A DNA stretch of 64,000 bases from Puniceicoccaceae bacterium K14 (GTDB taxonomy: Bacteria > Verrucomicrobiota > Verrucomicrobiia > Opitutales > Opitutaceae): positions 1 to 64,000 of the forward strand of contig JAKYXN010000016.1 of NCBI GenBank assembly GCA_022538095.1, in the 5' to 3' direction. Position numbers and translations under genes: made by a program. Shown piece after piece: positions 33,750 through 43,052 of this stretch (position 1 is the first letter of the stretch; each line of letters begins with the position of its first letter). The notes under the pieces are model-generated. The model saw nothing but the letters and a program-made list of their open reading frames with translations. It was not told where the DNA came from and did not search any database.

Positions 33750-35156
33750 TTATGCGCTGGCTTGCTTTGATTTGTTTATAGCTTTCAACCCGTTAAGAAA
33801 GCTCATTGAAATTCGCTCCATTTTGGAAATGTCGCCTTTTGCTTTCCTAGATAAAATGGCATAAAGGATTAGACTTGGTATTGCCACCACCAGACCAAAT
33901 TCAGTGGTTATGAGCGCTTCTGAAATACCTCCTGAGAGAGACTTTGCATCTCCTGTGCCAAAAATTTTGATGCGGTTGAATGTATTTATCATACCGGTTA
34001 CCGTACCCAAAAGTCCGAGTAGGGGAGCGACAGCTGCTGTGACTGAAATAAAGGGAAGCAACCTCATTTTAGAAGGCTGAGTTTCTACGATTCGTTCGTA
34101 CATCATTTCATCCAATAGTTCGGTATCAAAGTGAGAGTATTTCACCCCCACTTGTAGCATTTCTCCCACCGGACCTTTGGTTTCGGTTGCTGTTTCCATA
34201 GCTTGGTCCTTCTTGCCTTCGTTTAAAAATACTAAGAGGTCCTGGGTTATGCCTGATTTCGGAGCAGGTGAAGTGTAAAGTTCAACTGCTTTAAATGCGG
34301 CCACTATAAGCGAAACTATTGCGAAGCCTAGAATTGGATACACCCACAACCCACCTTTTTGAATATGCTCAACAAGGCTTTCCTTGGTTGAGGCGATGGC
34401 GATCGCGTTAGTGAGCGAAGAATCAAGTGGCGTAAATGATACTTCGCCCTTTACCACCTGAGCGATTTCGTCATCGAACGAACCTTCTGCGATTGTTTCG
34501 ACTGTTGGTTGCAGGGATTGGCCGCGTAGGGTGATCCCGGCCGAACTCCCGTCATCACTAGCGAAAAAGGAAACAGGACCCACAAGTCCAAAAGTTCCCT
34601 GTTCGACAGTTCCAGCTTGAGTAACTGCCATACCCGGAAAGGTCATTCCTCCAATTAGCCCTTTGACTCGATCAATTCCTGTATCGATTACTGATAGTTG
34701 CGCTAAGAGTTTCTCTTTTTCGGAAGCGCCTGGATTGTCTACGATTTCAGTAGCTTCAGTAATGTTATCGGTGTAAAGAGGTAGCTCTGCGATGTCCAAA
34801 CGAGATTCGAGCATTCGAATGTATTCAGATGACAAATTCGAAACGTAGTCTATCTCTTCTTTTTGAAGGTCTACTCGTTCAGATAAGGAAGTTAGGTCGC
34901 TACTAGCGTTGTCTCGAACCCTTGCGGCCTTGTCGCTATCACGACGAACTGTCTTTAGATCAGCCAGAAGAGCTTGTCTTTCTTTTGAAAGCGGAATTTT
35001 CTCGTCGCGGATTATAGATCTTGTATCCGCGAGCTTAGCAAGCGAGTCTTCGAGTTTTTGATCAATGGATGCTTGAGCTCCGGAAAACGATTGCCCTGAC
35101 ATTAGGACGGGTATTGCTGTCAAGCAGGTGATTGAAAGGAGTTTAAATGCGTTCAT
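33750..35156 (-). CDS. TtpC-like ExbB family protein with periplasmic coiled-coil extension
   Basis: Long MotA/TolQ/ExbB family protein of about 468 aa. A signal peptide (MNAFKLLSITCLTAIPVLMSG) is followed by a coiled-coil/periplasmic domain (about 30-270), then three membrane helices. The proton-channel signature APLLGLLGTVTGMINTFNRI and [19 protein letters not shown] lie in the last 100 residues. This layout is that of TtpC in Vibrio and Shewanella TonB2 systems, an extra subunit required for TonB2 but not TonB1 function. The frame is open to a TTG at 35186, but the ATG at 35156 starts a clean signal peptide and leaves a 19-base gap from the DUF3450 stop. Confidence 0.9.
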   Translation of the reverse strand: MNAFKLLSITCLTAIPVLMSGQSFSGAQASIDQKLEDSLAKLADTRSIIRDEKIPLSKERQALLADLKTVRRDSDKAARVRDNASSDLTSLSERVDLQKEEIDYVSNLSSEYIRMLESRLDIAELPLYTDNITEATEIVDNPGASEKEKLLAQLSVIDTGIDRVKGLIGGMTFPGMAVTQAGTVEQGTFGLVGPVSFFASDDGSSAGITLRGQSLQPTVETIAEGSFDDEIAQVVKGEVSFTPLDSSLTNAIAIASTKESLVEHIQKGGLWVYPILGFAIVSLIVAAFKAVELYTSPAPKSGITQDLLVFLNEGKKDQAMETATETKGPVGEMLQVGVKYSHFDTELLDEMMYERIVETQPSKMRLLPFISVTAAVAPLLGLLGTVTGMINTFNRIKIFGTGDAKSLSGGISEALITTEFGLVVAIPSLILYAILSRKAKGDISKMERISMSFLNGLKAINKSKQASA

Positions 35157-35175
35157 GCGTCTTAAATTTGGTATC

Positions 35176-35949
35176 TTATTTATCAAGTTTAACAGGTACT
35201 GCGATGAAGCTGGCTTCTTGGGTGCCCTCGTAAACTCCTACGAGCCCTTTTACTGAATCAGAAATATCGTTATCTACTGTCCAATCCCATCCTTCAGTTC
35301 CAGGCCTGCCGTATCCTGCATAAATTCCACTGGCATCTACGAAATAGGCGGATGCTAGACCGAAATAGAGTTTTGTTACTTCAGCTGTGTTGCCATCGCC
35401 GATGTCTTGTATCCCGGTATCTTTTGTGACGACACCGTTGAATTTGTCGATGGCCGTTAATATTCCTACGACGTTTTGCAGTCGAGAAGAGATCGGAATA
35501 TCGGTATCCAAACTATCCTCAGGCATACGTGATGTGAGGGGCTTGATTTGGCTGATTAATGGGGCGGGAAATAGGGGAAATAAAGATCTTAATGACGTTT
35601 CATATTTCGACAGTAATGCCTTAACTTCGTCGGAAATTTCACTATAAATTTCTTTTTGTTCGTTAAGTTCCGCTTTTTTGGTTTCTGTTGTGGAAGCGGA
35701 CTCTTCATATTCTTCTATCTGCTTTTGCAGTCCTTCGATCTCGCCCTTCATTAGAGATATGGAATCTGCCATTATTTCCTTCTCCATAGCCCAGCGGTGT
35801 TTGTCCTCAGAGATTTGCTTCTCGATGGATATCCATTCAGACAATTTCATTTGAGAATCCTTAATCGGCTCCTCTGATTTTAGGGCAGGGACGCCGATCA
35901 AAGTCAGGCTTGCAGCTGTGATAGTAATAAATCGATTACTGAGTATCAT
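35176..35949 (-). CDS. DUF3450 protein of the TonB2 cluster
   Basis: Protein of about 257 aa with a signal peptide (MILSNRFITITAASLTLIGV, about 1-22), a coiled-coil rod (about 35-120) and a C-terminal beta domain with LYFGLASAYFVDASGIYAGYG and WDWTVDNDISDSVKGLV. It matches DUF3450, which always accompanies TtpC-type ExbB genes in TonB2 operons and probably pairs its coiled coil with TtpC in the periplasm. I chose the ATG at 35949; the open frame to 35985 begins with TTG and would mask the signal peptide. It is the first gene of the six-gene operon to 30658. Confidence 0.87.
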   Translation of the reverse strand: MILSNRFITITAASLTLIGVPALKSEEPIKDSQMKLSEWISIEKQISEDKHRWAMEKEIMADSISLMKGEIEGLQKQIEEYEESASTTETKKAELNEQKEIYSEISDEVKALLSKYETSLRSLFPLFPAPLISQIKPLTSRMPEDSLDTDIPISSRLQNVVGILTAIDKFNGVVTKDTGIQDIGDGNTAEVTKLYFGLASAYFVDASGIYAGYGRPGTEGWDWTVDNDISDSVKGLVGVYEGTQEASFIAVPVKLDK

Positions 35950-36032
35950 TTGTAGTAGATGAATGTATTGACAGAATAATTGCAAAATAGCTTTGCGGGT
36001 GAAAGGTCGTTTGAGATGAGAGATTTTTTAAA

Positions 36033-36069
36033 GCCCAGCGTAACGGAAACTATCAAAGTTACGCTGGGC
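36033..36069 (-). terminator. Hairpin after the TonB-dependent receptor gene
   Basis: The 12-bp perfect stem GCCCAGCGTAAC / GTTACGCTGGGC (36033-36044, 36058-36069) is followed on the minus strand by TTTAAAAAATC. It probably separates the highly expressed receptor transcript from the TonB2 operon; the T tract is short, so read-through is likely. Confidence 0.65.
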
Positions 36070-36094
36070 CAATTATGTGCTACAGCATGCTCGA

Positions 36095-38758
36095 TTAAAA
36101 TTCAGTCTTAAGTGTAAGTGTGAATTGTCGACCACGGTCCGCTAGGACTTGGCCATTATCATCGTTGTAAGAACGTGCTAGCCAAAAGTACTGATCAAAT
36201 AGGTTGTAAACGCTCAATGACGCGGTCCAACCTTCAAGAGACGTTCCTGCTTTTCCTGAGTAAGTGACTCCCGCTTCGAAGACCGAGTATGAGTCTACAG
36301 GTTGTGTATTCAAAGTATTGACATAGACATCGTCGAAATACTTTCCTCCGAGATTGAAGCGGAACTGGCCTTTCGTGTAGATGGCATCGAGATTAATGGT
36401 AGTAAAAGGTGTATTACCTAGGTCATTGCCTTCTATGTCTTCGAAAACTGCAAATCCTCCACCACTTAATTCTTCGTATCTAAATCCTTCTGGAATGATT
36501 TCGTTGCCTTCTTCGTCCGTTGGGATTGCGGTTATTGTACCGACACGTAAGTCTTGTTGGAAAGTCGTTTCTTGGAATGCGACAGAACCTACCAGTTTCA
36601 AACCTTCGATAGGCGTATTCCAAACTCCAGATAGCTCTGCTCCAATTGAATCGACACCGCCAACATTCTGGAAAACGCTGTTCCCAGCTGCTCCAGCATC
36701 GGCCGAATCAACGGGTACTGCGGAAGATAAAATTCTATCAGTGTATTCTATCATGTAAGCTTGGGCTGTATAGCTAAAGTCGCCAATCGTGCCACGGAAG
36801 CCAATATCGATGTTGTCGGAGTATTCTGGTTTTAGAATGTCTGCGTCGAATCCGTCGCCAGCAGTTGTGATGGTTCCGTTGTCAGGAGTCGCCATGTTCT
36901 CAGAGTAGTTCAAGAATAACTCGGAGCTATCTGATACTTTATAGACGATTCCCAACTGCGGAAGAAAGTAGTCATCGTATGATACAGATCGCTCTACTTC
37001 CTCGTTAGCTATCCAATCAGAAAATGCGAGAAAGCCGTGTGCGTCTCTATCCATTTGAATGGCCTTGATACCGAAGATGATATCGAGTTTGCCATCAACC
37101 GCTTTGAATGTATCTTGTACCCACATTTGAGTGACGGTTTGATCGATATAGCGAGTATAGTTCAGGAAGTTGAATTGGTCGTAAAGAAAGGCGCCTGTAA
37201 TGCTGCCGCCTTCAAGATTGTAATTCGGACGCTCTGTACCATGGTGATCAACTTCATGCCATCCACCGAAAAGTATTTTATGTTTTTCGGTTTCGTATTC
37301 AAATGAAGCGGTGATACCCCAGCGATGTCCACCGAAGTTTTCGTCTCGTCCCGTACGTCCGGGAACACCTGCAACAAAAGGATCGTCGTCTTCGGATCCT
37401 GATGGGGGTGCGACAGTGGGTGCAGATATTGCGTGGTCGGAACTGTATTCTTCTACGGGTTCACCGGCCTCATTGAGAGGATTGCCATTGACGTCGTAGT
37501 ACAATATTCCCCAAATGTCAGTTCTGTCTGGATCGGCTTTGTACGCCGCCCGAATTTGTCCCTCAGCATAGGAAGTTTGACGGCCAAATAAGCCGTAGTT
37601 TTCCTTGTCTTGATAGTATGGTGTAACATTGACTGAGAAATTATCGGAAAACTCGTAGTCTAGGTTGACGCTGTATAGTGTATCCATTCTTCCGTTTCTC
37701 CAGAGGTTGTAGTATTGAGCGTTTACGCCTTCTCCTGCTTCTTCTGAAGGGTCTATATATGTAGGAGGTCCAATATTTCGTCCCTCATCAGACATATCTG
37801 CATAGTTGAATGATCCTAGATCCGGAAAATCCCATGGTGTGAATTCAATATAACCTTCGCCTGTGCCTCTATAGTTACCTGCTTCTAGGTCTTGCCATTC
37901 CTGCCAGTCTAGGCCAGCTGTATCATAATCGTCTCGATCGTTGAAGACGAACGAGAAAGTAAGGTCCCCCTTTCCGGAAGGCAGTTCGTATTTTGACTTG
38001 AACTCGTAGCGCTTGTTTTCGCCTTTTGCCAAACCGACAAGTCCACGTGGAGAAAACTCAAAATGGTAAGCACTGAAGTATGACGTTAGCCCTGGTAGAA
38101 TTTCTCCAGTGTTGAAACGTCCAAAAAGGCTTATGTGATCGAAGTCTCCGTACGAGGCTTCTAAATAGACGCCTTGTTCATCTGTAGGATCGATAGAAGT
38201 GTATTGTATTGATCCGCCTAGAGCTTGATAAGCAGGTGTTGTTACATCTCCGGCACCTTGAGATACCTTAATATTCGCTATGTTGGGACCGGATATAATT
38301 CTCCCGATAGGTGTACCATATCTCGCGTCACTATTGCCAACTGGGACTCCATCTAAACTTACTCCCAGGTTATCTATATCGAACGCACGAATACGTATGT
38401 CGTTTCCAAATTCGTAAAACCCGAATGGATCTCGGGTGACAACGTTTACTCCCGGCACTTTATCGATCATTTTTTCCGGCTGTATGCCAGGGAACGAAAT
38501 GTCAATGGACTCGAGGTCAAGTGAGTTTGTTGCCCTACTTTCACCCTGTCCAATAGCTTCGAACGATTCTACGATTTCCATCATATCGTCGTCTTGAGCT
38601 ATTAGTAAGGTTGTAGAACCGATTAGACAACTTGCCACGGCAAGCTTGATAAATGGAAGGCTTGATAAGTGTGAGCTGTTAAGCTCAAGCTTTCCATGCA
38701 TACGCGAACGATCGCATTGAATCCCATTGCTTTGGGAAGCAGCATTTAGTTTGGACAT
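36095..38758 (-). CDS. TonB-dependent outer-membrane receptor
   Basis: Receptor of 887 aa. The N-terminus is long (about 55 residues to TTLLIAQ|DD), with the hydrophobic signal core at about 36-54. The plug domain (about 75-200) shows IDKVPGVNVVTRDPFGFYEFG, then IRIRAFDIDNLGVSLDGVP and GALGGSIQYTS-like sequence. The 22-strand barrel fills the rest and ends in FTLTLKTEF with the terminal Phe used for BAM insertion. It lies directly upstream of the TonB2 operon and is its likely client. The ligand cannot be read from sequence; there is no siderophore or cobalamin context. Its start context, AAAAAAGATGTCC, matches that of the exported aminotransferases and flavoprotein. Confidence 0.93.
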   Translation of the reverse strand: MSKLNAASQSNGIQCDRSRMHGKLELNSSHLSSLPFIKLAVASCLIGSTTLLIAQDDDMMEIVESFEAIGQGESRATNSLDLESIDISFPGIQPEKMIDKVPGVNVVTRDPFGFYEFGNDIRIRAFDIDNLGVSLDGVPVGNSDARYGTPIGRIISGPNIANIKVSQGAGDVTTPAYQALGGSIQYTSIDPTDEQGVYLEASYGDFDHISLFGRFNTGEILPGLTSYFSAYHFEFSPRGLVGLAKGENKRYEFKSKYELPSGKGDLTFSFVFNDRDDYDTAGLDWQEWQDLEAGNYRGTGEGYIEFTPWDFPDLGSFNYADMSDEGRNIGPPTYIDPSEEAGEGVNAQYYNLWRNGRMDTLYSVNLDYEFSDNFSVNVTPYYQDKENYGLFGRQTSYAEGQIRAAYKADPDRTDIWGILYYDVNGNPLNEAGEPVEEYSSDHAISAPTVAPPSGSEDDDPFVAGVPGRTGRDENFGGHRWGITASFEYETEKHKILFGGWHEVDHHGTERPNYNLEGGSITGAFLYDQFNFLNYTRYIDQTVTQMWVQDTFKAVDGKLDIIFGIKAIQMDRDAHGFLAFSDWIANEEVERSVSYDDYFLPQLGIVYKVSDSSELFLNYSENMATPDNGTITTAGDGFDADILKPEYSDNIDIGFRGTIGDFSYTAQAYMIEYTDRILSSAVPVDSADAGAAGNSVFQNVGGVDSIGAELSGVWNTPIEGLKLVGSVAFQETTFQQDLRVGTITAIPTDEEGNEIIPEGFRYEELSGGGFAVFEDIEGNDLGNTPFTTINLDAIYTKGQFRFNLGGKYFDDVYVNTLNTQPVDSYSVFEAGVTYSGKAGTSLEGWTASLSVYNLFDQYFWLARSYNDDNGQVLADRGRQFTLTLKTEF

Positions 38759-39151
38759 CTTTTTTAGTATTGGTTAAGGATTAAAAATCTTAACGAGGCT
38801 CGCTTAGCATAGAAGATGCCAATAGGTTCTAAGTCTTGTTTGCTTGTTAGTTGGGTCAAATAACATGGTTAATTGAATACGTATTCTCAGTGTTCTTGTT
38901 TGTTCGATTCTTTCTATTATAAAAGGGAGGTGTCTAAGTGTAGCGTCTAAGTTGTATTGTTTTTCATACAGAGTTGCTGTTGTATGAATGAGATTTGATT
39001 AAGTTATGAATATGTTTAAATTTGAGCTCCTAGATTCATTTTGAAACATTTTGCCGGAGTGTCATTCGGTTCATGTCATAAAGCGAATCTTGGCATTTCT
39101 AGTGCTATTAGGCGTCTTTTGATTTCCCAAAATGGGAAAAAAAGATGTCCT
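38759..39151. promoter_or_regulatory. Divergent intergenic region between two receptor genes
   Basis: This 393-base AT-rich region contains promoters for both outer-membrane genes. A plus-strand TTGTTT...TATAAA pair near 38900-38925 is possible. At 39124-39140 a small hairpin TTTCCC-AAAAT-GGGAAA precedes AAAAAAAGATGTCC, in which the ATG (39145) is out of frame with the downstream barrel gene and opens a 27-codon reading frame ending at 39228. The frame of the barrel gene itself is open to a TTG at 39041, but the ATG at 39152 begins a clear signal peptide. Confidence 0.45.
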
Positions 39152-41545
39152 ATGAATTCCCTTACAAGCAACATACCTGTTGTCGTTTTTGTATTACTGC
39201 TTGTCCCACTTTATGGTCAGAGCAGTGACAACTCAAATGAGAAAAAGAGTCCGGATGAGACTACTCAAAGTCCGAGAGAGCGCGGGAGAGTATTACAGAA
39301 ATTGAACCCAATAGCATCTGAACACCAGGTGTTTGGGGCACTCGGGAGCATTCCGGGTAGCGATGCTGATGGAGAGGGAGTTGACTACCGTTCGTTCTTT
39401 TCAAATGGGGAGCCTTTTTCTGGTCCAAGCAAGTATTTGAATTTTTCTCTCTCTGGAAATTATAATGAACTTTCAGCGAATTCAGAATTTGGTGGGGCGT
39501 TTGATTACGGGTTTGAATTCGGACAGGATGGAGATTGGTATTTAAAATTAGGTGCTCGATCAAGTGCCTCAGATCGGATTGTCGAACACTACAACTCAGC
39601 GTGGAAACAGTTTGGAGATTCTGAAGGAGTCTATTTCCTCGATCGACCCCGTTTCTCTGAGGACTTTATTTATACGAGAAACAATGTGTATGCCTTGGAG
39701 TTGCATCATCGCCTGAATGATAGGCATAGAGTTTACTATAAAGCTTCCTATCAGGATTATTTCGATAATTTTTATCGGAATAGGCTGGAGCTCCAATATG
39801 GTAGTGGCTCGATTGATGACCAATCTATAGTAATCGGAGGGGACGGAGAGTCTATAGTGGCAGCTATCTCATCTGGCGCGTCCACACGTAGATATTTTGG
39901 CAATACGGATACCCAACGCGATAGGCAACACCATGTTGTAGGAGGTTCGTATGAAGGAGAAGCCTGGTCACTAGACTATTCGGTTTATTATCACAATTGG
40001 GAAATTGAACAGGAATGGTACAATTGGAATTTTAATGATTTTAACTTAGATATTTCATATGACATCGAGGATCGCTATTTTCCTGATTACGAAGTTGTTA
40101 GCGGTGAAGATTTGCTTGAAACAAGTAGTACTCGATTTTCCAGTTTGCGAATACACGATACCTCGACAAAAGACGAAGACTTAGCGGCGCGCCTTGATGC
40201 AGAGAGAAGGGTGCTTGTATCAGATACTGAGGTTTGGCTGCAGTTGGGAGCCTTATACCGTGAAAAGAATAGAACCAATGAAGAGATTCGAGATGTGTTT
40301 GGCTTTGATAGCGACGATCCGTTCTATTTATCGGATGTAGATAAAAAACGGTCTCCAGGTGATCTAATTGTAGACTCAACATTCCAAAAACCTACCGGAC
40401 TCGACCCCCTGTTGGCAGAGAATTTCTTTTTTAGTTCGAGTGATGAATTTGTATTCAATGATTACAATAGTATCGTTGAGTCGGCTGCTCAACTTTATGA
40501 AGCGTTCGAATCTGTTGCAGGTGGGTACGGTCTTGCTGTTTGGGAAAATGGAGATTGGGCATTTGAAGTAGGAGCTCGATATGAGAAGTCGAATACAGAT
40601 AGTGTCGGGCGAATTGTAATTCCCGAAGAGGTTAACGATCCAAGTGAGGGTTTGGAGATCCTTCGAGTAAGAGCGAACGAAGGGGCTGCCTATAGCATAA
40701 TAAAGGATCTTTCCGCATCGAACACTTATGATAATCTTATTCCTTCTGCAGAATTTGAATACAAAATAGGCGATCGACTTAAATTGCGTGGCGGTTGGTT
40801 TAATCGTTTGATGCGGCCTCAGTATTACAATATTGTAAATTATCGTCGCATAAGTTTCACTACGAAAACTGTATCTGAAGGAAATCCTCTTTTGAGTCCG
40901 ACTAAAATTGAGAAATCGAGATTAGCTTTAATTACTGAATTGGATGCGTTGGGATCCTTTGCGTTCGAGGTATACAGCATCGATATTGAGGATTTTTTTT
41001 ACGACGCGGTTTCTCAGGAAAATATATTCGTAAATGGTGTGCCTGAAGAGTACACTGTGACCAGGGTTGAAAACGGTAAATCTGGAAGTATTAAGGGATT
41101 CGAAATACAATGGAGGCGAGGCCTTGATTTTATAGGATTGGGTGAGGAGGCTTCTATTCAAATTTCGTATACCTATTCTGATTCCGAAGCAGAGGTTGTA
41201 ACTCGTCCGAATGAAAGCTTCCTTTTACCGGAGAGATCCGAGCATCTGCTCAAAGTTGATTTGAGGAAGAAAATTGGAAATGCGACAGTTTCCTTTAATG
41301 CCGGGTATCAAAGTGAGGCATTGGATAATTTGGGAGCTTCTGTATACCGAGACAGATACAGGGAAGATGTCATTTCATTAGCGTTTACGGGAAGTTATAA
41401 ACTAAATAGGCGTTCGAATATTGGCTTGGCCATCAGCGGTATTTTGGATCACCCGGAACGTTCTTACGATGGATCTAATATACGCGTTCAAAATAATCAA
41501 TACAGCTCTTGGCTGGCGCAATTGAGGTACGACTTCAAAATTTAG
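39152..41545 (+). CDS. TonB-dependent-receptor-like outer-membrane barrel, apparently plugless
   Basis: Outer-membrane protein of about 797 aa. A signal peptide (SNIPVVVFVLLLVPLYGQ) is followed by a polar stretch of about 50 residues and then at once by barrel-like strands (YLNFSLSGNYNELSANSEFG, DWYLKLGARSS). The later part follows TonB-dependent receptor barrels: LIPSAEFEYKIGDRLKLRGGW with RPQYYNIVNYR, and SGSIKGFEIQWRRGLDFI near the end. It terminates in SSWLAQLRYDFKI. I find no plug: the usual 120-150 residues with a VDGVP-like motif and GGxINxVTK exit are absent. The ending Ile is also atypical. The MFS transporter gene begins 20 bases after its stop, so the two likely act on one substrate. 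Confidence 0.8.
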   Translation: MNSLTSNIPVVVFVLLLVPLYGQSSDNSNEKKSPDETTQSPRERGRVLQKLNPIASEHQVFGALGSIPGSDADGEGVDYRSFFSNGEPFSGPSKYLNFSLSGNYNELSANSEFGGAFDYGFEFGQDGDWYLKLGARSSASDRIVEHYNSAWKQFGDSEGVYFLDRPRFSEDFIYTRNNVYALELHHRLNDRHRVYYKASYQDYFDNFYRNRLELQYGSGSIDDQSIVIGGDGESIVAAISSGASTRRYFGNTDTQRDRQHHVVGGSYEGEAWSLDYSVYYHNWEIEQEWYNWNFNDFNLDISYDIEDRYFPDYEVVSGEDLLETSSTRFSSLRIHDTSTKDEDLAARLDAERRVLVSDTEVWLQLGALYREKNRTNEEIRDVFGFDSDDPFYLSDVDKKRSPGDLIVDSTFQKPTGLDPLLAENFFFSSSDEFVFNDYNSIVESAAQLYEAFESVAGGYGLAVWENGDWAFEVGARYEKSNTDSVGRIVIPEEVNDPSEGLEILRVRANEGAAYSIIKDLSASNTYDNLIPSAEFEYKIGDRLKLRGGWFNRLMRPQYYNIVNYRRISFTTKTVSEGNPLLSPTKIEKSRLALITELDALGSFAFEVYSIDIEDFFYDAVSQENIFVNGVPEEYTVTRVENGKSGSIKGFEIQWRRGLDFIGLGEEASIQISYTYSDSEAEVVTRPNESFLLPERSEHLLKVDLRKKIGNATVSFNAGYQSEALDNLGASVYRDRYREDVISLAFTGSYKLNRRSNIGLAISGILDHPERSYDGSNIRVQNNQYSSWLAQLRYDFKI

Positions 41546-41565
41546 ATTACGTTTTTTTACAATTA

Positions 41566-42780
41566 ATGAGTGATACTTGTCTAGCAAATAATGATAGGGC
41601 TTCATCTGCTTTTGTAAGCGGGTTAATGCCTTTTTGTAATTTTGCACTTTCATGGCAAAATTCTATTCAGTTGCTGGTTCTGCCTTGGGTTGTGGGACAA
41701 TTAGGTGGGGGAACAGGTGATGTCGGGTGGTTGATTGGAGTTACTGCCATCGCAATTGGGCTGGGGACCTCATTTTCAGGAGCGGTATCGGATATTTGGG
41801 GTCGCGGACGATTACTTGTATTAGGTCTTTCGATTATTTGCATTGCTTTGTTATTGCATGCATGGGTGGACTCGGTGCGCATGCTTATGGTGTTGCGGCT
41901 TCTTTGTGGTTTTGGAACGGGCCTCTCTATTGGTTTGCCTGTGACCATTCTTAGCGATTTTTCCAGTGGGGAGCAATTGCGGTGTAAGACGAGTGACAAT
42001 GTAATTGCTTATATGATTGGGCAAACCTTTGCCACTCCGGTTGGTCTGATCGCTGTAAAATTGTATGGTTACAAATTCGTTTTCATTGGAATTGGAATTT
42101 TTATAACGACCTTAGTTGCTTTTTTGATATTAAATCTAGACAGGATAACGAAAAATAAAACACGAAGAGTACGTTTATCAAAATTCCTTTGGTTTCAGTT
42201 GAATCGTCAAATTTGGAAGGTTAATAGTGGAGCTCTACTTGTTTTTTATGTTCTTAGTTTCGCAGGGTCCTCACTGTTTTTGTGCTATTTTCCATCTTGG
42301 TTTAAATTTGAACACGACTATTCACTTTCAACTATCTCAGTGTTTTATTTTTTGAGCGGTGTCTTTCAAATTCTTATTGTCTATGTATCTAGAAAACAAC
42401 TATTAGGTATGTCTGTCGAGCAATGCGTTCTTGTTTCATTGCTGACGCAGGGGGTGATGATTTTGTTGCTCTATTTTTTCGCCAATAGTCCTAATTTGAG
42501 CTTGGCCATATTTTCGCTTATCATGTCTGCTCTTTCGGTTCGTGTACTGCCTCTCCAGTTATTTGCTCTAAGTGTGGGGAGTTCTAATGAAAAAGGTATT
42601 CGAATTGGGATGATGAATACAGGATATCAAGCAGGACGGGCAATTGGAGGTACTCTGGCTGGCTTGCTATTAATGAGCGATTCGCCTTCTTACTTTGTTT
42701 TGATCTTATCCGTTTTATTACTCTTGTCTGGAGCGAAGATCGTTAGTCGAAGTGCTGTATTCAGTATTAGCTCAAATTAG
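41566..42780 (+). CDS. MFS transporter
   Basis: Inner-membrane transporter of about 404 aa with 12 predicted helices. The first half has the MFS motif GAVSDIWGRGRLLVLGLSI between helices 2 and 3 and RLLCGFGTGLSIGLPVTI in helix 4; the second half includes GNQ-like YQAGRAIGGTLAGLLL in helix 11. The ATG at 41566 (MSDTCLANN) is preferred to an upstream frame that overlaps the barrel gene. It starts 20 bases after that gene and is surely co-transcribed. The substrate may be an amino acid, keto acid or peptide given the neighbouring genes, but nothing in the sequence proves it. Confidence 0.85.
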   Translation: MSDTCLANNDRASSAFVSGLMPFCNFALSWQNSIQLLVLPWVVGQLGGGTGDVGWLIGVTAIAIGLGTSFSGAVSDIWGRGRLLVLGLSIICIALLLHAWVDSVRMLMVLRLLCGFGTGLSIGLPVTILSDFSSGEQLRCKTSDNVIAYMIGQTFATPVGLIAVKLYGYKFVFIGIGIFITTLVAFLILNLDRITKNKTRRVRLSKFLWFQLNRQIWKVNSGALLVFYVLSFAGSSLFLCYFPSWFKFEHDYSLSTISVFYFLSGVFQILIVYVSRKQLLGMSVEQCVLVSLLTQGVMILLLYFFANSPNLSLAIFSLIMSALSVRVLPLQLFALSVGSSNEKGIRIGMMNTGYQAGRAIGGTLAGLLLMSDSPSYFVLILSVLLLLSGAKIVSRSAVFSISSN

Positions 42781-42799
42781 TACGGTAAAATGATAAGAA

Positions 42800-42820
42800 A
42801 ATACCTGTTTTTTAGGTATT
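42800..42820 (+). terminator. Possible terminator after the MFS gene
   Basis: The 7-bp stem AATACCT / AGGTATT flanks a loop of G and six T (42800-42820), 20 bases after the MFS stop. It is AT-rich and lacks a T tract behind it, so the call is tentative. Confidence 0.4.
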
Positions 42821-43011
42821 AATAATAATTATCAAATAAAGCATTTGAGAGGTCAGCTCTGGCACAAGCAATGCTGAATTGAAGATGTCCAGTAAACAAA
42901 TCAACACACTCGCAACCAAAACTGACGGTGCGAGACAATGTTGATGCTTTTCATAAAATCAACTTATTTTGTAATTTTACTAAAGTATGAGTAATCTTTT
43001 TCTAGGGATAT

Positions 43012-43052
43012 ACGCGGAGCCAATCCTCTAAATAGGATTGGCTTATCCGCGT
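43012..43052 (-). terminator. Long hairpin at the 3' end of the Tat-aminotransferase gene
   Basis: The inverted repeat ACGCGGA-GCCAATCCT, loop CTAAAT, then AGGATTGGC-TTA-TCCGCGT spans 43012-43052 with a three-base bulge. It includes the stop codon of the aminotransferase gene. No T tract follows, but the stem is long enough to cap a transcript or stop polymerase. Confidence 0.55.

Noticed and set aside
42884-42943. GAAGATGTCC start-like context with a 19-codon frame downstream of the MFS gene
   Set aside because: It lacks the A5 tract, the frame is very short, and no protein-like features or hairpin accompany it.
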